From contig JAFKKH010000014.1 in NCBI GenBank assembly GCA_017305665.1, positions 168,903 through 232,902 on the forward strand: a stretch of 64,000 nucleotides of DNA, written 5' to 3'. The first letter of the stretch is position 1; each line of letters starts with the position of its first letter. The stretch is from Hyphomicrobiales bacterium (GTDB lineage Bacteria > Pseudomonadota > Alphaproteobacteria > Rhizobiales > Xanthobacteraceae). Made by a program: the position numbers and the translations under genes. Below the pieces are notes generated by a model. It had not been told where the DNA came from. It did not search any database and saw nothing but the letters and a program-made list of their open reading frames with translations. This document shows, in pieces, positions 25,438-34,389 of the stretch.

Positions 25438-25821
25438 TCACTTTTTCGCACCGTCCTCGTCCATCGGGATCACCTTCAGCGGCGATGTATAGGGCTCGAT
25501 GCGCAGGGAATTCGTGGCCAGCAGGCCGACCTTGCGCAGCGGTGCCTGCTCGAGAGCGCCGGCTTCGGCTTTGCGCACGCCGTATTGCCAGACGCTCATC
25601 GATCCCTGCGCGGCGAGCTGCTTTGCGATGCCGCCCGCATTGTGGCCCTCGATGCGCGAAAGCTCGTCGCGGCTGATGCCGATCACGATCTCGTCCTTTG
25701 TCGTGATCACCTTGAACAGCGACACCTTGTCGGTGGCGAGCGCGGGATGATTGAGCACACTCTCGAGGATCAGGCCTGCGAGCCCGATTCCGAGCAGCAG
25801 GCGGGTGGAAGTCTGGGACAT
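25438..25821 (-). CDS. hypothetical protein with N-terminal signal/anchor
   Basis: A 127-residue protein: MSQTSTRLLLGIGLAGLILE is a signal peptide or anchor, followed by a folded part (DKVSLFKVITTKDEIVIGIS ... GGIAKQLAAQGSMSVWQYGV RKAEAGALEQAPLRKVGLLA) and a charged end MDEDGAKK. Probably periplasmic. No known domain recognised. It lies 126 bp downstream of msrB on the same strand and may be a separate unit. Confidence 0.65.
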   Translation of the reverse strand: MSQTSTRLLLGIGLAGLILESVLNHPALATDKVSLFKVITTKDEIVIGISRDELSRIEGHNAGGIAKQLAAQGSMSVWQYGVRKAEAGALEQAPLRKVGLLATNSLRIEPYTSPLKVIPMDEDGAKK

Positions 25822-25947
25822 CAGGTGGGTCTCGTCGTTTCTTGTTGGCGCGCGGCGGTTGACCGCTGTCGCGCAAATAACAACGCCCCGCGCAACCAGA
25901 GACTTGGTCGCGCGGGGCGAAGGTCAGGTTCGGGACAGGCTACGTAG

Positions 25948-26355
25948 TTATTCGGGTTCGAGTTTCAAGGCCGCCGAATTGATGCAGTAGCGCAGGCCGG
26001 TCGGCCCCGGTCCGTCGTTGAAGACATGGCCGAGATGGCCATCGCATTTTGAACACAACACCTCGGTGCGGATCATGCCGTGGCTGGTGTCGCGTTCCTC
26101 ATCGACATGGCTCTCGACCGCGGGCGTGGTGAAGCTCGGCCAGCCGCAACCGGAGTCGAACTTGGCATCGGATTCGAACAACGTCTGACCGCAGCCGGCG
26201 CAGACATACGTGCCCTTGCGGTGCTCATGCTCGTATTCGCCGGAAAACGGCCGCTCGGTCGCCTTCTCACGCAGCACGGCGTACTGCATCGGCGTCAATT
26301 CCTTGCGCCATTCGGTTTCGTTCTTGGTGACCTTGCCGGTCCTGGTTTCGGACAT
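25948..26355 (-). CDS. msrB: peptide-methionine (R)-S-oxide reductase
   Basis: A 135-residue repair enzyme that reduces methionine-R-sulfoxide. Zinc is bound by two CxxC pairs, CAGCGQTLF and [14 protein letters not shown]. The catalytic Cys is Cys124 in [10 protein letters not shown] and GCGWPSF forms the substrate pocket. No signal peptide, so cytoplasmic. It follows msrA by 29 bp on the same strand; the pair covers both sulfoxide epimers, although MsrA appears exported. Confidence 0.95.
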   Translation of the reverse strand: MSETRTGKVTKNETEWRKELTPMQYAVLREKATERPFSGEYEHEHRKGTYVCAGCGQTLFESDAKFDSGCGWPSFTTPAVESHVDEERDTSHGMIRTEVLCSKCDGHLGHVFNDGPGPTGLRYCINSAALKLEPE

Positions 26356-26384
26356 TGGTCCTCCGTTCGGGATGTGAGCCGCCG

Positions 26385-27104
26385 TCAGTTGGTGGCTTTG
26401 GCGTCGCGCACCAGTGTCGGCTTCTCGATATAGTTTTGCGCGAAGATCTTCTTCAGGTTCTGGATCTTCGGAATGTCGTTATACGCAATATAGGGCTGGT
26501 TGGGGTGCAATGTCAGGTAGTCCTGATGATAGCTCTCCGCCGGGAAGAAGCCCTGCAGCGTGCCGACCTTGGTCACGATCGGCTTCTTGTAGACCTTGGC
26601 GGCATTGAGCTGGGCGATATAGGCCTCGGCGACCTTCTTCTGCTCGTCGTTGGTCGCGAAAATCTCCGAGCGATACTGCGTGCCGGTGTCGGGGCCCTGG
26701 CGATTGAGCTGGGTCGGATCGTGTGCCACCGAGAAGTAGATCTGCAGAATCTTGCCGTAGCTGATCTGCTTCGGATTGAATTTGATTTCGACCGACTCGG
26801 CGTGGCCGGTGGTGCCGGTGCTCACCATCTCGTAGTCCGCGCTTTTCTTGGCGCCGCCGGCATAGCCGGAGATGGCATTGACCACGCCTGCGGTGTGCTG
26901 GAACACGCCCTGCACGCCCCAGAAGCAGCCGCCCGCGACAACCGCGGTCTGCAGGCCGTCGGCGGGCTTCGCATCCATCGCCGGCGGCGGAATGACGACG
27001 GCGTCTTCGGCCGCGCGGGACGGGCCAACGAGAACCCACGACAGGGCAAGTGCGCCGGCGACAGCGGCGGTGCTGAGAACGTGACGGTTGAACGGGCTGC
27101 GCAT
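26385..27104 (-). CDS. msrA: peptide-methionine (S)-S-oxide reductase, exported
   Basis: A 239-residue enzyme with signal peptide [20 protein letters not shown]...SRA, suggesting action in the periplasm. The catalytic Cys60 is in [27 protein letters not shown] and [11 protein letters not shown] are the standard substrate-pocket motifs, and [12 protein letters not shown] the C-terminal active-site stretch. ATG 27104 is chosen because it opens the signal peptide; a frame extends to 27221 without signal features. First gene of the msrA-msrB pair. Confidence 0.94.
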   Translation of the reverse strand: MRSPFNRHVLSTAAVAGALALSWVLVGPSRAAEDAVVIPPPAMDAKPADGLQTAVVAGGCFWGVQGVFQHTAGVVNAISGYAGGAKKSADYEMVSTGTTGHAESVEIKFNPKQISYGKILQIYFSVAHDPTQLNRQGPDTGTQYRSEIFATNDEQKKVAEAYIAQLNAAKVYKKPIVTKVGTLQGFFPAESYHQDYLTLHPNQPYIAYNDIPKIQNLKKIFAQNYIEKPTLVRDAKATN

Positions 27105-27289
27105 GGGATCGACCTTTCGGGGCTCGGAAACGCCGGCATCCACGGATTCAATAGTCCCGGCTGGCCCTAGATACGTAGCGGCCCCTCGATTGTTACGACG
27201 GCCGGCAACCGGCCGCCACACGAATGCGTGAACATATCCCGCTTATTCGCCGAAGTCCGCAAGCGTTGCCCTGAGCGAGGCCAGTCGGA

Positions 27290-27556
27290 TCATTTAAAAC
27301 GAGGGCGCCTTGCATCCGCCCTGCGGAAACGCACGCTGTCTTCGCCAAGACGCGTCGCGACAAAGCCGGCCTCGATGCAGGCCTCGCGCTGCGGCATCCG
27401 TTCTTCCGGTGCGCGCGCCGTGTCCCACCAAGACGCGCGCTGCGCCGCGCGGGGAAGACCATCGTCGATGATCTCCTCGATCTGCTCGAAGGTGAGCACG
27501 AACTCGACCAGCGTCTGCTTCTTCAGATAGTCGCGCAGGGCGTCGTAGTTCGGCAC
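27290..27556 (-). CDS. DUF7662-like small protein
   Basis: Eighty-eight residues from a GTG start: (V)PNYDALRDYLKKQTLVEFVL, TFEQIEEIIDDGLPRAAQRA, SWWDTA..., ending VRFRRADARRPRFK. The YDAL.DYL..Q...V.LTF..IE.I(I/L)...LP.SA....WW pattern matches the DUF7662 family of small proteins, often linked to nuclease-like or immunity contexts but with no proven role. A 168-bp repeat copy begins four bases upstream of the start codon, so the native leader has been replaced. Confidence 0.75.
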   Translation of the reverse strand: MPNYDALRDYLKKQTLVEFVLTFEQIEEIIDDGLPRAAQRASWWDTARAPEERMPQREACIEAGFVATRLGEDSVRFRRADARRPRFK

Positions 27557-27560
27557 GATG

Positions 27561-27728
27561 CTAGTGTCCTGATTCCGAAGTTCGCATGTCCTGGCGACAA
27601 CCTTTGATGCGAACTTCGGAATCAAAGGGACACTAAGCAAGTTTATGATTCTAGTGTGGCCTAGGTTCAGAAGTCCGCTTCACTGACTCGCTGCGATAAT
27701 GCAGCGGTCTTCTGAATCACCGCGCTAC
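27561..27728 (-). repeat. double-hairpin repeat, copy 1
   Basis: One of two inverted copies. Hairpin A has arms GATTCCGAAGTTCGCAT / ATGCGAACTTCGGAATC bounded by CTAGTGTCC...GGGACACTA; linker AAGCAAGTTTATGATT; hairpin B has arms GTTCAGAAGTCCGCT / AGCGGTCTTCTGAA (one arm slightly degraded) bounded by CTAGTGTGG. It fills exactly the space between the DUF7662-like start codon and the galU stop codon, whose TAG lies in the repeat end. Confidence 0.95.
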
Positions 27729-28612
27729 GCCCCGAGATGCTTTTTCATCTCGGCGCGCAGCCCGTCACGGAGATCGGGACGTGTCATGCCGAATGCGATA
27801 TTGGCGCGGAGGAAGCCGGCGCGCGAGCCGCAGTCGTGACGCTCGCCCTCGAATTCGAGGCCGTAGAATTTCTGCGACTTCGACAGCCCGATCATGGCGT
27901 CGGTGAGCTGGATTTCGCCGCCGGCGCCGCGTTCCTGTGTCTCGAGGATTTTGAAGATTTCCGGTTGCAGGATGTAGCGGCCGGTGATCGACAGGTTGGA
28001 AGGTGCTGTGCCCTTCGGCGGCTTCTCCACCATGCCGTCGATCTCGAATACCGAGCCCTTGCCTTCGCCGTGTCGCTGGCCGACGCCACAGATGCCGTAG
28101 TTGTGGGTCATGTCGTCAGGGACAGCCTCGACCGCGACCACGTTGGATTTGGGACCAAGCTTTTCGGCCGCCTGCATCATCTGCTTGAGACAGCCCGGCG
28201 TGTTCAGTACCAGTTCGTCGGGCAGCACGACCGCGAACGGCTCGTCACCGACGATATCGCGCGCGCACCAGACCGCGTGACCAAGTCCGAGCGGCGCTTG
28301 CTGGCGGGTGAAGCTCATGGCGCCGGCTTCGGGCTGAAATTGCGCAAGCAAATCCATTTCGGCTTTCTTGCCGCGCGCCTTCAACGTTTCGTCCAGCTCG
28401 AACTGGCGGTCGAAATGATCCTCGATCGCGCCCTTGTTGCGCCCGGTGACGAACACAAAATGCTCGATGCCCGCTTCCTTGGCTTCGTCGACCACGTACT
28501 GGATCAGCGGCCGGTCGACGATGGTGAGCATTTCCTTCGGCATCGCCTTGGTGGCAGGCAGGACGCGGGTTCCGAGACCTGCGACCGGGAAAACGGCTTT
28601 GCGAATTTTCAT
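27725..28612 (-). CDS. galU: UTP-glucose-1-phosphate uridylyltransferase
   Basis: A 295-residue nucleotidyltransferase that makes UDP-glucose for exopolysaccharide, LPS and glycolipids. The start MKIRKAVFPVAGLGTRVLPA carries the G-x-G-T/S-R nucleotide loop and ATKAMPKEMLTIVDRPLIQY the catalytic Lys. FAVVLPDELVL binds the metal and GLEFEGERHDCGSRAGFLRA is the C-terminal uridine motif. Full length. The stop codon overlaps the repeat at 27561-27728. Confidence 0.96.
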   Translation of the reverse strand: MKIRKAVFPVAGLGTRVLPATKAMPKEMLTIVDRPLIQYVVDEAKEAGIEHFVFVTGRNKGAIEDHFDRQFELDETLKARGKKAEMDLLAQFQPEAGAMSFTRQQAPLGLGHAVWCARDIVGDEPFAVVLPDELVLNTPGCLKQMMQAAEKLGPKSNVVAVEAVPDDMTHNYGICGVGQRHGEGKGSVFEIDGMVEKPPKGTAPSNLSITGRYILQPEIFKILETQERGAGGEIQLTDAMIGLSKSQKFYGLEFEGERHDCGSRAGFLRANIAFGMTRPDLRDGLRAEMKKHLGA

Positions 28613-28879
28613 ATCGGCTCTTCAGACTGCAAGCGGGTGAATGGATCGATGAGACATTTGTTAACCGGTTTGCAGCCGGGAACAAAGGCGGATGTGTGGT
28701 CGCTGGTGGCCGTCCTTCTGGCGATTCGGGGCCGGGGTGAACCGTATCGGCATAATCCGCGACCAATTGTCCTTGCCCAGTCGTGAAAAATGATCCGCTG
28801 TTAAGCCGATGGAAACCGTGACAGGGCCTCCTGAGATCGGGATACTCTTCGATATGGATTGGGCATGGTCGGGATAGCA

Positions 28880-30304
28880 ATGCAGGCACGGGTGCGCGGA
28901 ACGGCAATGCTGGCGGCAATCACGCTCGCGATGCTCGTGCTGCCCGGTGAGGTGCGCGCGCAAACATCGAGCGGCAATGGCATTCAGGGCTTCCTTGACG
29001 ACCTCTTCACCGGATCGATCGCCAAGGGCGGGCAGGGCTCATCCCAGGCGTCGCGCGGCGGCTCCGTGCAGCTTCAACCCACGCAGACACCGGCCGCGAG
29101 TTCGGCAGCGTTGCCGTGGAGCGGCCAGGACGGCGCGTCGGGCCATCCGCTGATGACAGCGAGCGCGATCCGTCAGGCGGCCGCGAATTTTCCGAACTGC
29201 GTCGCCGCCATGTGGCCCGATGCTGCGCGCCGTCACATCACGCGCGAGAATTTCGTACGCTTCACAAGCGGCCTGTCGCCGGACCTGCGCATCATGGACC
29301 TGATGGATTCGCAGCCCGAATTCACCAAGGCGATCTGGGATTATCTTGATATCCTCGTCAGCGACGCGCGGCTGGCACGAGGCCGTGAAATCCTTGCGAC
29401 CTACAAGCCGCAGTTCGATGCGGCCGAGAAAGCCTACGGTGTCGATCGTTATGCGATCGCGGCGATCTGGGGCATCGAGTCGAATTATTCGACCCAGATG
29501 GGTGACCGCAGCGTGCTGCAATCCACCGCGACGCTGGCCTGCGTCGGACGTCGCCAGGGCTACTTCCGCGACGAATTCCTGTCGGCGCTCGAGATTCTCA
29601 ATCACGGCGATTTGCGACCCGAGCAGATGCGCGGTTCGTGGGCCGGCGCATTTGGTCCCACGCAGTTCATGCCGACGGCCTTCAAACGCTATGCGGTCGA
29701 CGGCGATGGCGACGGCCGCCGCGACGTGGTGGACGATCCTGCCGATCTGATCGCCTCGACTGCGAACAACCTGAAGAAGGACGGCTGGCAGACCGGCAAG
29801 ACCTGGGGCTACGAGGTCGTCGTTCCCAAGGGCTTCAACTACATGCTGGCGGATCGCGCCAAGGCCATGACGCTTGCCCAGTGGGAGCATCTCGGCATCC
29901 GGCGCGCGGGCGACAAGGCGTTTCCGCACCCCGCCGATCGGGCCTATCTGCTCGCGCCGGCCGGCGCCGAAGGGCCCGGCTTTCTGATGCTGCAGAACTT
30001 CCGGGTGTTCATGAAATACAACCCGGCGGAAGCCTATGCGCTGGCGATCGGCCACTTTGCCGACCGCTTGCGTGGCGGCGCGCCGTTTATCCAGCCGTGG
30101 CCGCGTCAGGAACGGGTGCTGTCCCGCGCCGAACGGCTTGAATTGCAGCAGCTTCTGGCCGAGCGCGGATTCTATCGTGGAACTCCCGACGGCCAGATCG
30201 GCGGGCTGACGCGGAAGGCGCTGCGCAGCTTCCAGGCCTCGGTCGGAGAGCCGGCCGACGGGTTTGCCTCATCGGATGTGCTGGAGCGGCTGCGGCGGCG
30301 GTAA
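28880..30304 (+). CDS. MltB-type lytic murein transglycosylase
   Basis: A 474-residue periplasmic enzyme cleaving the MurNAc-GlcNAc bond of peptidoglycan. Signal peptide MQARVRGTAMLAAITLAMLV, cleaved after RA. The SLT_2 domain spans about residues 95-395 with catalytic Glu200 in AIWGIESNYSTQMG and the GSWAGAFGPTQFMPTAFKRY motif. A PG_binding_1 domain closes the protein (LQQLLAERGFYRGTPDGQIG). Earlier in-frame starts (28865) have poorer ribosome sites. Divergent from galU; together with DUF459 it forms an envelope-related block. Confidence 0.92.
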   Translation: MQARVRGTAMLAAITLAMLVLPGEVRAQTSSGNGIQGFLDDLFTGSIAKGGQGSSQASRGGSVQLQPTQTPAASSAALPWSGQDGASGHPLMTASAIRQAAANFPNCVAAMWPDAARRHITRENFVRFTSGLSPDLRIMDLMDSQPEFTKAIWDYLDILVSDARLARGREILATYKPQFDAAEKAYGVDRYAIAAIWGIESNYSTQMGDRSVLQSTATLACVGRRQGYFRDEFLSALEILNHGDLRPEQMRGSWAGAFGPTQFMPTAFKRYAVDGDGDGRRDVVDDPADLIASTANNLKKDGWQTGKTWGYEVVVPKGFNYMLADRAKAMTLAQWEHLGIRRAGDKAFPHPADRAYLLAPAGAEGPGFLMLQNFRVFMKYNPAEAYALAIGHFADRLRGGAPFIQPWPRQERVLSRAERLELQQLLAERGFYRGTPDGQIGGLTRKALRSFQASVGEPADGFASSDVLERLRRR

Positions 30305-30456
30305 GGCCCCTAAAACGCACCGGTAACCCTTTCGGAACGATTGTCGGCACGCTATTGACGCTTCGGGGGACGCCCGGTTTATGGGGCGAAAACCGCCCGC
30401 TTGCGGCCCGATTCCGTTATTATAGCCGTTGCCAGAAATCCTTTGCGATCGAACGC

Positions 30457-32061
30457 ATGTTTGGACCGAAATCACTGCTGCGCAGACTGAGCCGACGTGG
30501 CCCCCGATTGGCGCTGGCCATCGTGTTGGCGACGCTGGTCGCCGCGCCGGCGTCGGCACAGTTTTTCAATTTCGGGTTTGGACGCCCGGCGCCGGCGCAT
30601 CGCGGCGGCGGAGGCGGTTGGTTCGGCTCTGACAATCCGTTCTTCGCGCCGTTCCAGCAGCAGCCGCCGAGGCAGCAGCAACAACAACGGCCGGTGGAGA
30701 ATTACTCGCACGCACCGCCGCCTGAAAAGCGCGACACCGTGCCCGAACGCAATGTGCTGGTGCTCGGCGACGCCATGGCCGATTGGCTCGCCTATGGCCT
30801 CGAGGATGCGTTCAACGAAACGCCCGACATGGGCGTGATCCGCAAGCACAAGACCGTCTCCGGGCTGATCCGTTATCAGCCGAAGGGTGAGCCCGCCGAC
30901 TGGGCGGCAGCCGCCAAGGGGATCCTCGCGACCGAGAATCCGAGCGCCATCGTTGTCATGCTTGGTCTCCACGACCGCATTCCGATCCACGAGGCGGCGG
31001 AAAAGGACAAGGACGGCAAGGCCGCCGACAAGAAGAAGGCCGACAAGAAGGACAAGTCCGACGCCGGCAACACGGCGGCCGACAAGCCGGGCGACGCCGA
31101 CCAACCCGCCGCGGACGATGAAGCGGACGGCGAACCGCCGGCCGCTGCTGCGCCGGAAAAATCGGCGCGCGCACGCAACGGCATCGCCCAGTTCCGCAGC
31201 GACCGCTGGGTCGAACTCTATAACAAGAAGATCGACGAGATGATCGCGGTTCTCAAATCCAAGGGCGTGCCGGTGCTCTGGGTCGGTCTTCCCGCGGTGC
31301 GTGGCACCAAGTCGACCTCCGACATGCTGTTCCTCGACTCGCTCTATCGCGACGCTGCGGGCAAGGCCGGCATCACTTATGTCGATATCTGGGATGGCTT
31401 CGTCGATGACAACGGCCGCTACATCCAGCAGGGTCCAGACTTCGAAGGCCAGACTCGCCGGCTGCGCTCCTATGACGGCGTGTTTTTCACCAAGTCCGGT
31501 GCGCGCAAGCTCGCTCACTATGTCGAGCGTGAAATCACTCGGGTTCTCGCGGCGCGATCCGGGCCGGTCGCGTTGCCGAGCGAGCCCGGTACGCCGGATA
31601 CCGACGTCAAGCCGGGACAGCCGGCGCCACGACCGCTCGCCGGACCGATCGTGCCGCTGGTGGCATCCTCGGTCGGAACCGATCAGTTGCTTGGTGGCCC
31701 TGGCAGTCGCCCGGCGGCCGTTGACGCGCTGGTCGCGCGAACACTCGTGAAGGGCGAACCGCTCACCGCGCCCGCCGGCCGCGCCGACGATTCCGTCTGG
31801 CCGCGCCGGGAGGTCGGCATCGAACCGGCCAAGGGCGATGTGCCGGTCGCCACGGCAGCGCCGGAGACTGGAAATCCTGCTGCAGCCGCGCCGCCCAAGC
31901 CGAAGAAGCCGCGTCCGGCGCATCCGGCCGAGCAGGCCCAGTCGAGCGGAGCGTTCGGCTTCCGTCCGGCCGCGCCGCAACCGGCGCCGAAACAGCGGCC
32001 CGCAGCGCCACGTCCGGCGGACGATATCGGAAACTTTTTCTCGGGGCTCTTCGGGCGCTGA
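30457..32061 (+). CDS. DUF459 SGNH-type hydrolase, secreted
   Basis: A 534-residue exported protein. Signal peptide with twin-Arg-like basic lead (RRLSRRGPRLALAIVLATLV), cleaved after ASA. A Gln/Pro-rich linker is followed by the DUF459 domain: VLVLGDAMADWLAYGLEDAF (block I, with Asp-Ala in place of the usual GDS), ENPSAIVVMLGLHDRIPI (block III, Asn/His region), VLWVGLPAVRG and FTKSGARKLAHYVE (Asp-His like block V). A Lys/Asp-rich insert (about 190-255) interrupts the domain. The Ala for Ser change suggests an inactive or altered esterase. Probable cell-wall or polysaccharide modifier. Confidence 0.85.
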   Translation: MFGPKSLLRRLSRRGPRLALAIVLATLVAAPASAQFFNFGFGRPAPAHRGGGGGWFGSDNPFFAPFQQQPPRQQQQQRPVENYSHAPPPEKRDTVPERNVLVLGDAMADWLAYGLEDAFNETPDMGVIRKHKTVSGLIRYQPKGEPADWAAAAKGILATENPSAIVVMLGLHDRIPIHEAAEKDKDGKAADKKKADKKDKSDAGNTAADKPGDADQPAADDEADGEPPAAAAPEKSARARNGIAQFRSDRWVELYNKKIDEMIAVLKSKGVPVLWVGLPAVRGTKSTSDMLFLDSLYRDAAGKAGITYVDIWDGFVDDNGRYIQQGPDFEGQTRRLRSYDGVFFTKSGARKLAHYVEREITRVLAARSGPVALPSEPGTPDTDVKPGQPAPRPLAGPIVPLVASSVGTDQLLGGPGSRPAAVDALVARTLVKGEPLTAPAGRADDSVWPRREVGIEPAKGDVPVATAAPETGNPAAAAPPKPKKPRPAHPAEQAQSSGAFGFRPAAPQPAPKQRPAAPRPADDIGNFFSGLFGR

Positions 32062-32075
32062 TTAACGGCGCAGTG

Positions 32076-32244
32076 CTAGTGTGGTGGTTCAGAAGTCCGC
32101 TGCATTATCGCAGCGAGTCAGTGAAGCGGACTTCTGAACCTGGACCACACTAGAATCATAAACTTGCTTAGTGTCCCTTTGATTCCGAAGTTCGCATTAA
32201 AGATTGTCGCAAGGAACATGCGAACTTCGGAATCGGGACACTAG
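32076..32244 (+). repeat. double-hairpin repeat, copy 2 (inverted to copy 1)
   Basis: A 169-bp copy in opposite orientation to 27561-27728: CTAGTGTGG, hairpin B (GTTCAGAAGTCCGCT / AGCGGACTTCTGAAC), CCACACTAG, linker AATCATAAACTTGCTT, hairpin A (GATTCCGAAGTTCGCAT / ATGCGAACTTCGGAATC), GGGACACTAG. Both ends are intact CTAG. Its right end supplies the TAG stop codon of the CsbD-like gene. Confidence 0.95.
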
Positions 32245-32603
32245 TAGCGCCAGCGCTGACGGCGCGGTGGCCGGTTCATCATCATCGCAAGCGCGAACCC
32301 GATTCCGCCCGCGAGCAGGAGCGCGCCGAGTGGGTTGTTCTTGACCTGCCTTGCGATGGCGCGTGAGCCTTGCTGGTAGGTATCGCTGCCCGCGCTGTAG
32401 GCGTCTTGTGCGAGATCCGCTGCCGCATCGCCGGCATCCCGGACCGCGTCCTTGGCCTGACCGTAGAGATTTTGCACGGTGCCGGCCGCTTCGCGAGCGC
32501 GGCCCGAGGCGCTGGTTCTTGTGTCACCGGCGATATCGCCGGCCGTGCCTTCGACTTTTCCGGCGACGTCCTTTGCAACGCCGACGATCCGATCCTTGTC
32601 CAT
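32241..32603 (-). CDS. CsbD-like / DUF883-like stress protein
   Basis: A 120-residue protein starting MDKDRIVGVAKDVAGKVEGT, the CsbD signature (KDR..G..K...GK..E..G...D...), then a long amphipathic helix rich in Ala/Asp/Gln (QAKDAVRDAGDAAADLAQDA) and a Gly-zipper membrane anchor NNPLGALLLAGGIGFALAMM with basic tail RPPRRQRWRY. The anchor resembles ElaB/DUF883 proteins, so the product is probably inner-membrane attached and stress induced. The stop codon falls inside the CTAG end of repeat copy 2. Confidence 0.8.
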   Translation of the reverse strand: MDKDRIVGVAKDVAGKVEGTAGDIAGDTRTSASGRAREAAGTVQNLYGQAKDAVRDAGDAAADLAQDAYSAGSDTYQQGSRAIARQVKNNPLGALLLAGGIGFALAMMMNRPPRRQRWRY

Positions 32604-32688
32604 GTATGTTCACTCCGCGAGATCATGTCTTGGGGAGTTAACTGGCGCGCTGCAGCCAAGTTCCCGGCTGCGCGATCGGGCCGCGGCG

Positions 32689-33423
32689 TTACAGGATCAA
32701 TCCGCCATCGACGACGAGCGTATGGCCGACCACATAGGACGACAGCGGCGAAGCGAGGAACAGCGCCGCGCCCGCCATGTCCTGGGGCGTGCCGAGCCGG
32801 TTCAGCGGAATACTGGCGAGCGCGCCTTCCAGCCGCTTGGGATTTTCAGTGGTGACCTTGGTCATCTTGGTATCGACGAGACCCGGCGCGATACCGTTGA
32901 CACGGATACCGTCCTCCGCCCAGGCCTGCGCCAGCGTGCGCGTCAGCCCGACCGCGCCGGTCTTCGAGGCGTTGTAGGCGGGATTGCCCTTGGTCGCGTG
33001 ATACGCGGCCGTCGAGCTGACGATGATTAGTATGCCCTTGCTCTTGCTCAGCATGGGATGGAATTTGGTGGCGCAGGCCATCAGGCTGATCAGGTTGACC
33101 TCCATCACCTTGCGAAAACCTTCCATCGCAAATTCGCCGCGCCGGTAGACCACGGCGCCCTGCGCCAGCACGAGGCAATCGAGCGTTGCGAACGGCGGCT
33201 CGAAATTCGCGATCGAATCCGGATGACCGACGTCGAGCCGCGAATACTGCAATCCGGCCAGATCGGAGCCTTCAGCAGCGGAGTAGTCGGAGGCGTTGGC
33301 GCGGGTGCCGCAGACGTGAACCGTGGCGCCGCGTGCACGGAAGGCCTGCGCGATACCGTTGCCGATGCCGCTGGAGCCGCCGACCACCAGCATCCGCTTT
33401 CCGCTGAAATCCAGTTCGTTCAT
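32689..33423 (-). CDS. SDR family oxidoreductase
   Basis: A 244-residue classical short-chain dehydrogenase. The NAD(P) loop is VVGGSSGIGNGIA (TGxxxGxG-type, residues 14-26), the catalytic Tyr-x-x-x-Lys is YNASKTG near 150-156 after Ser in IIVSSTAAY, and the C-terminal HTLVVDGG is typical. Substrate unknown. It is divergent from another SDR gene at 33529, with about 105 bp between the two starts that must hold both promoters. Confidence 0.9.
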   Translation of the reverse strand: MNELDFSGKRMLVVGGSSGIGNGIAQAFRARGATVHVCGTRANASDYSAAEGSDLAGLQYSRLDVGHPDSIANFEPPFATLDCLVLAQGAVVYRRGEFAMEGFRKVMEVNLISLMACATKFHPMLSKSKGILIIVSSTAAYHATKGNPAYNASKTGAVGLTRTLAQAWAEDGIRVNGIAPGLVDTKMTKVTTENPKRLEGALASIPLNRLGTPQDMAGAALFLASPLSSYVVGHTLVVDGGLIL

Positions 33424-33528
33424 GGACGCGCTCCCTCACATTGGTTGACCCATTTGGACGGCGGTGCCAGCCTTGTGTCAATCGCGAGCGCGACGACGCT
33501 CGTCATGACAATCATGCGGGAGACGCCG

Positions 33529-34308
33529 ATGTCCGATTTCAAGCAACTCAGCCGCTCGGTCGCCGGACTGACCGTGCTGGTCACGGGCGCTGCGAGCGGC
33601 ATGGGCCGAGCCACGGCACGCGTGTTCGCGGCGGAAGGCGCCAGGGTCGCGGTGACGGATTTTTCCGCTGACGGCGCGCAGGCGGTCGCCGACGCGATCA
33701 CGGCGAGCGGCGGCACTGCGAAGGCGTGGGCGCTTGATGTCGCCGATCCAAAGGCGATCACGCGCGTGGTCGGCGAGATCGCGGCGCATTTCGACGGTCT
33801 CGATATCGTCGTCAACAACGCCGGCATCTCGGTGCGACTCGCGATCGACGACGCCGGCTACGACGAGGCCTGGACAAAAGCCATCGCCGTGATGCTGACG
33901 GCGCATCCGCGGGTGATCCGCGCCGCGCTGCCGCACCTGCGCAAATCGAAGTCTCCGCGCATCGTCAACATCGCCTCCACCGAGGCGCTCGGCGCGACCG
34001 CGCTGCACAGCCCGTACTCCGCGGCGAAGGCCGGTGTCACCGGGTTGACACGCTCGCTTGCGGTCGAGCTCGGCCGCGACGGCATCACCGTGAACTGCAT
34101 CTGCCCGGGTCCGATCACGACCGGCATGACCGCGCGCATCAGCGACGAGCACAAGGCGATCTACGCGAAGCGCCGCACCGCGCTCAACCGCTATGGCGAT
34201 CCGGAGGAGGTCGCGCACATGACGCTCAGCCTGTGTCTGCCGGCGGCCTCGTTTCTCACCGGCGCCGTGATCCCGGTCGATGGCGGGTTGATGGCGCGCA
34301 ACGCATAG
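33529..34308 (+). CDS. SDR family oxidoreductase (3-oxoacyl-ACP reductase-like)
   Basis: A 259-residue short-chain dehydrogenase: VTGAASGMGRATARVFAAEG (cofactor loop), NNAGIS, catalytic Ser in IVNIASTEALG and YSAAKAGVTGLTRSLAVELG with the Tyr-Lys pair, and FLTGAVIPVDGGL at the end. The FabG-like C-terminal motif does not fix the substrate. GGGAG six bases before ATG 33529 sets the start. It is followed after 81 bp by a TauD-type dioxygenase on the same strand. Confidence 0.9.
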   Translation: MSDFKQLSRSVAGLTVLVTGAASGMGRATARVFAAEGARVAVTDFSADGAQAVADAITASGGTAKAWALDVADPKAITRVVGEIAAHFDGLDIVVNNAGISVRLAIDDAGYDEAWTKAIAVMLTAHPRVIRAALPHLRKSKSPRIVNIASTEALGATALHSPYSAAKAGVTGLTRSLAVELGRDGITVNCICPGPITTGMTARISDEHKAIYAKRRTALNRYGDPEEVAHMTLSLCLPAASFLTGAVIPVDGGLMARNA

Positions 34309-34389
34309 CCGTATCGCGTCCGCTCGATTGACAAGCGGTGTCGCAGGAGTAGCCTTTTCGCAAAACAAGCAACAGACGAGGAAACCGCC

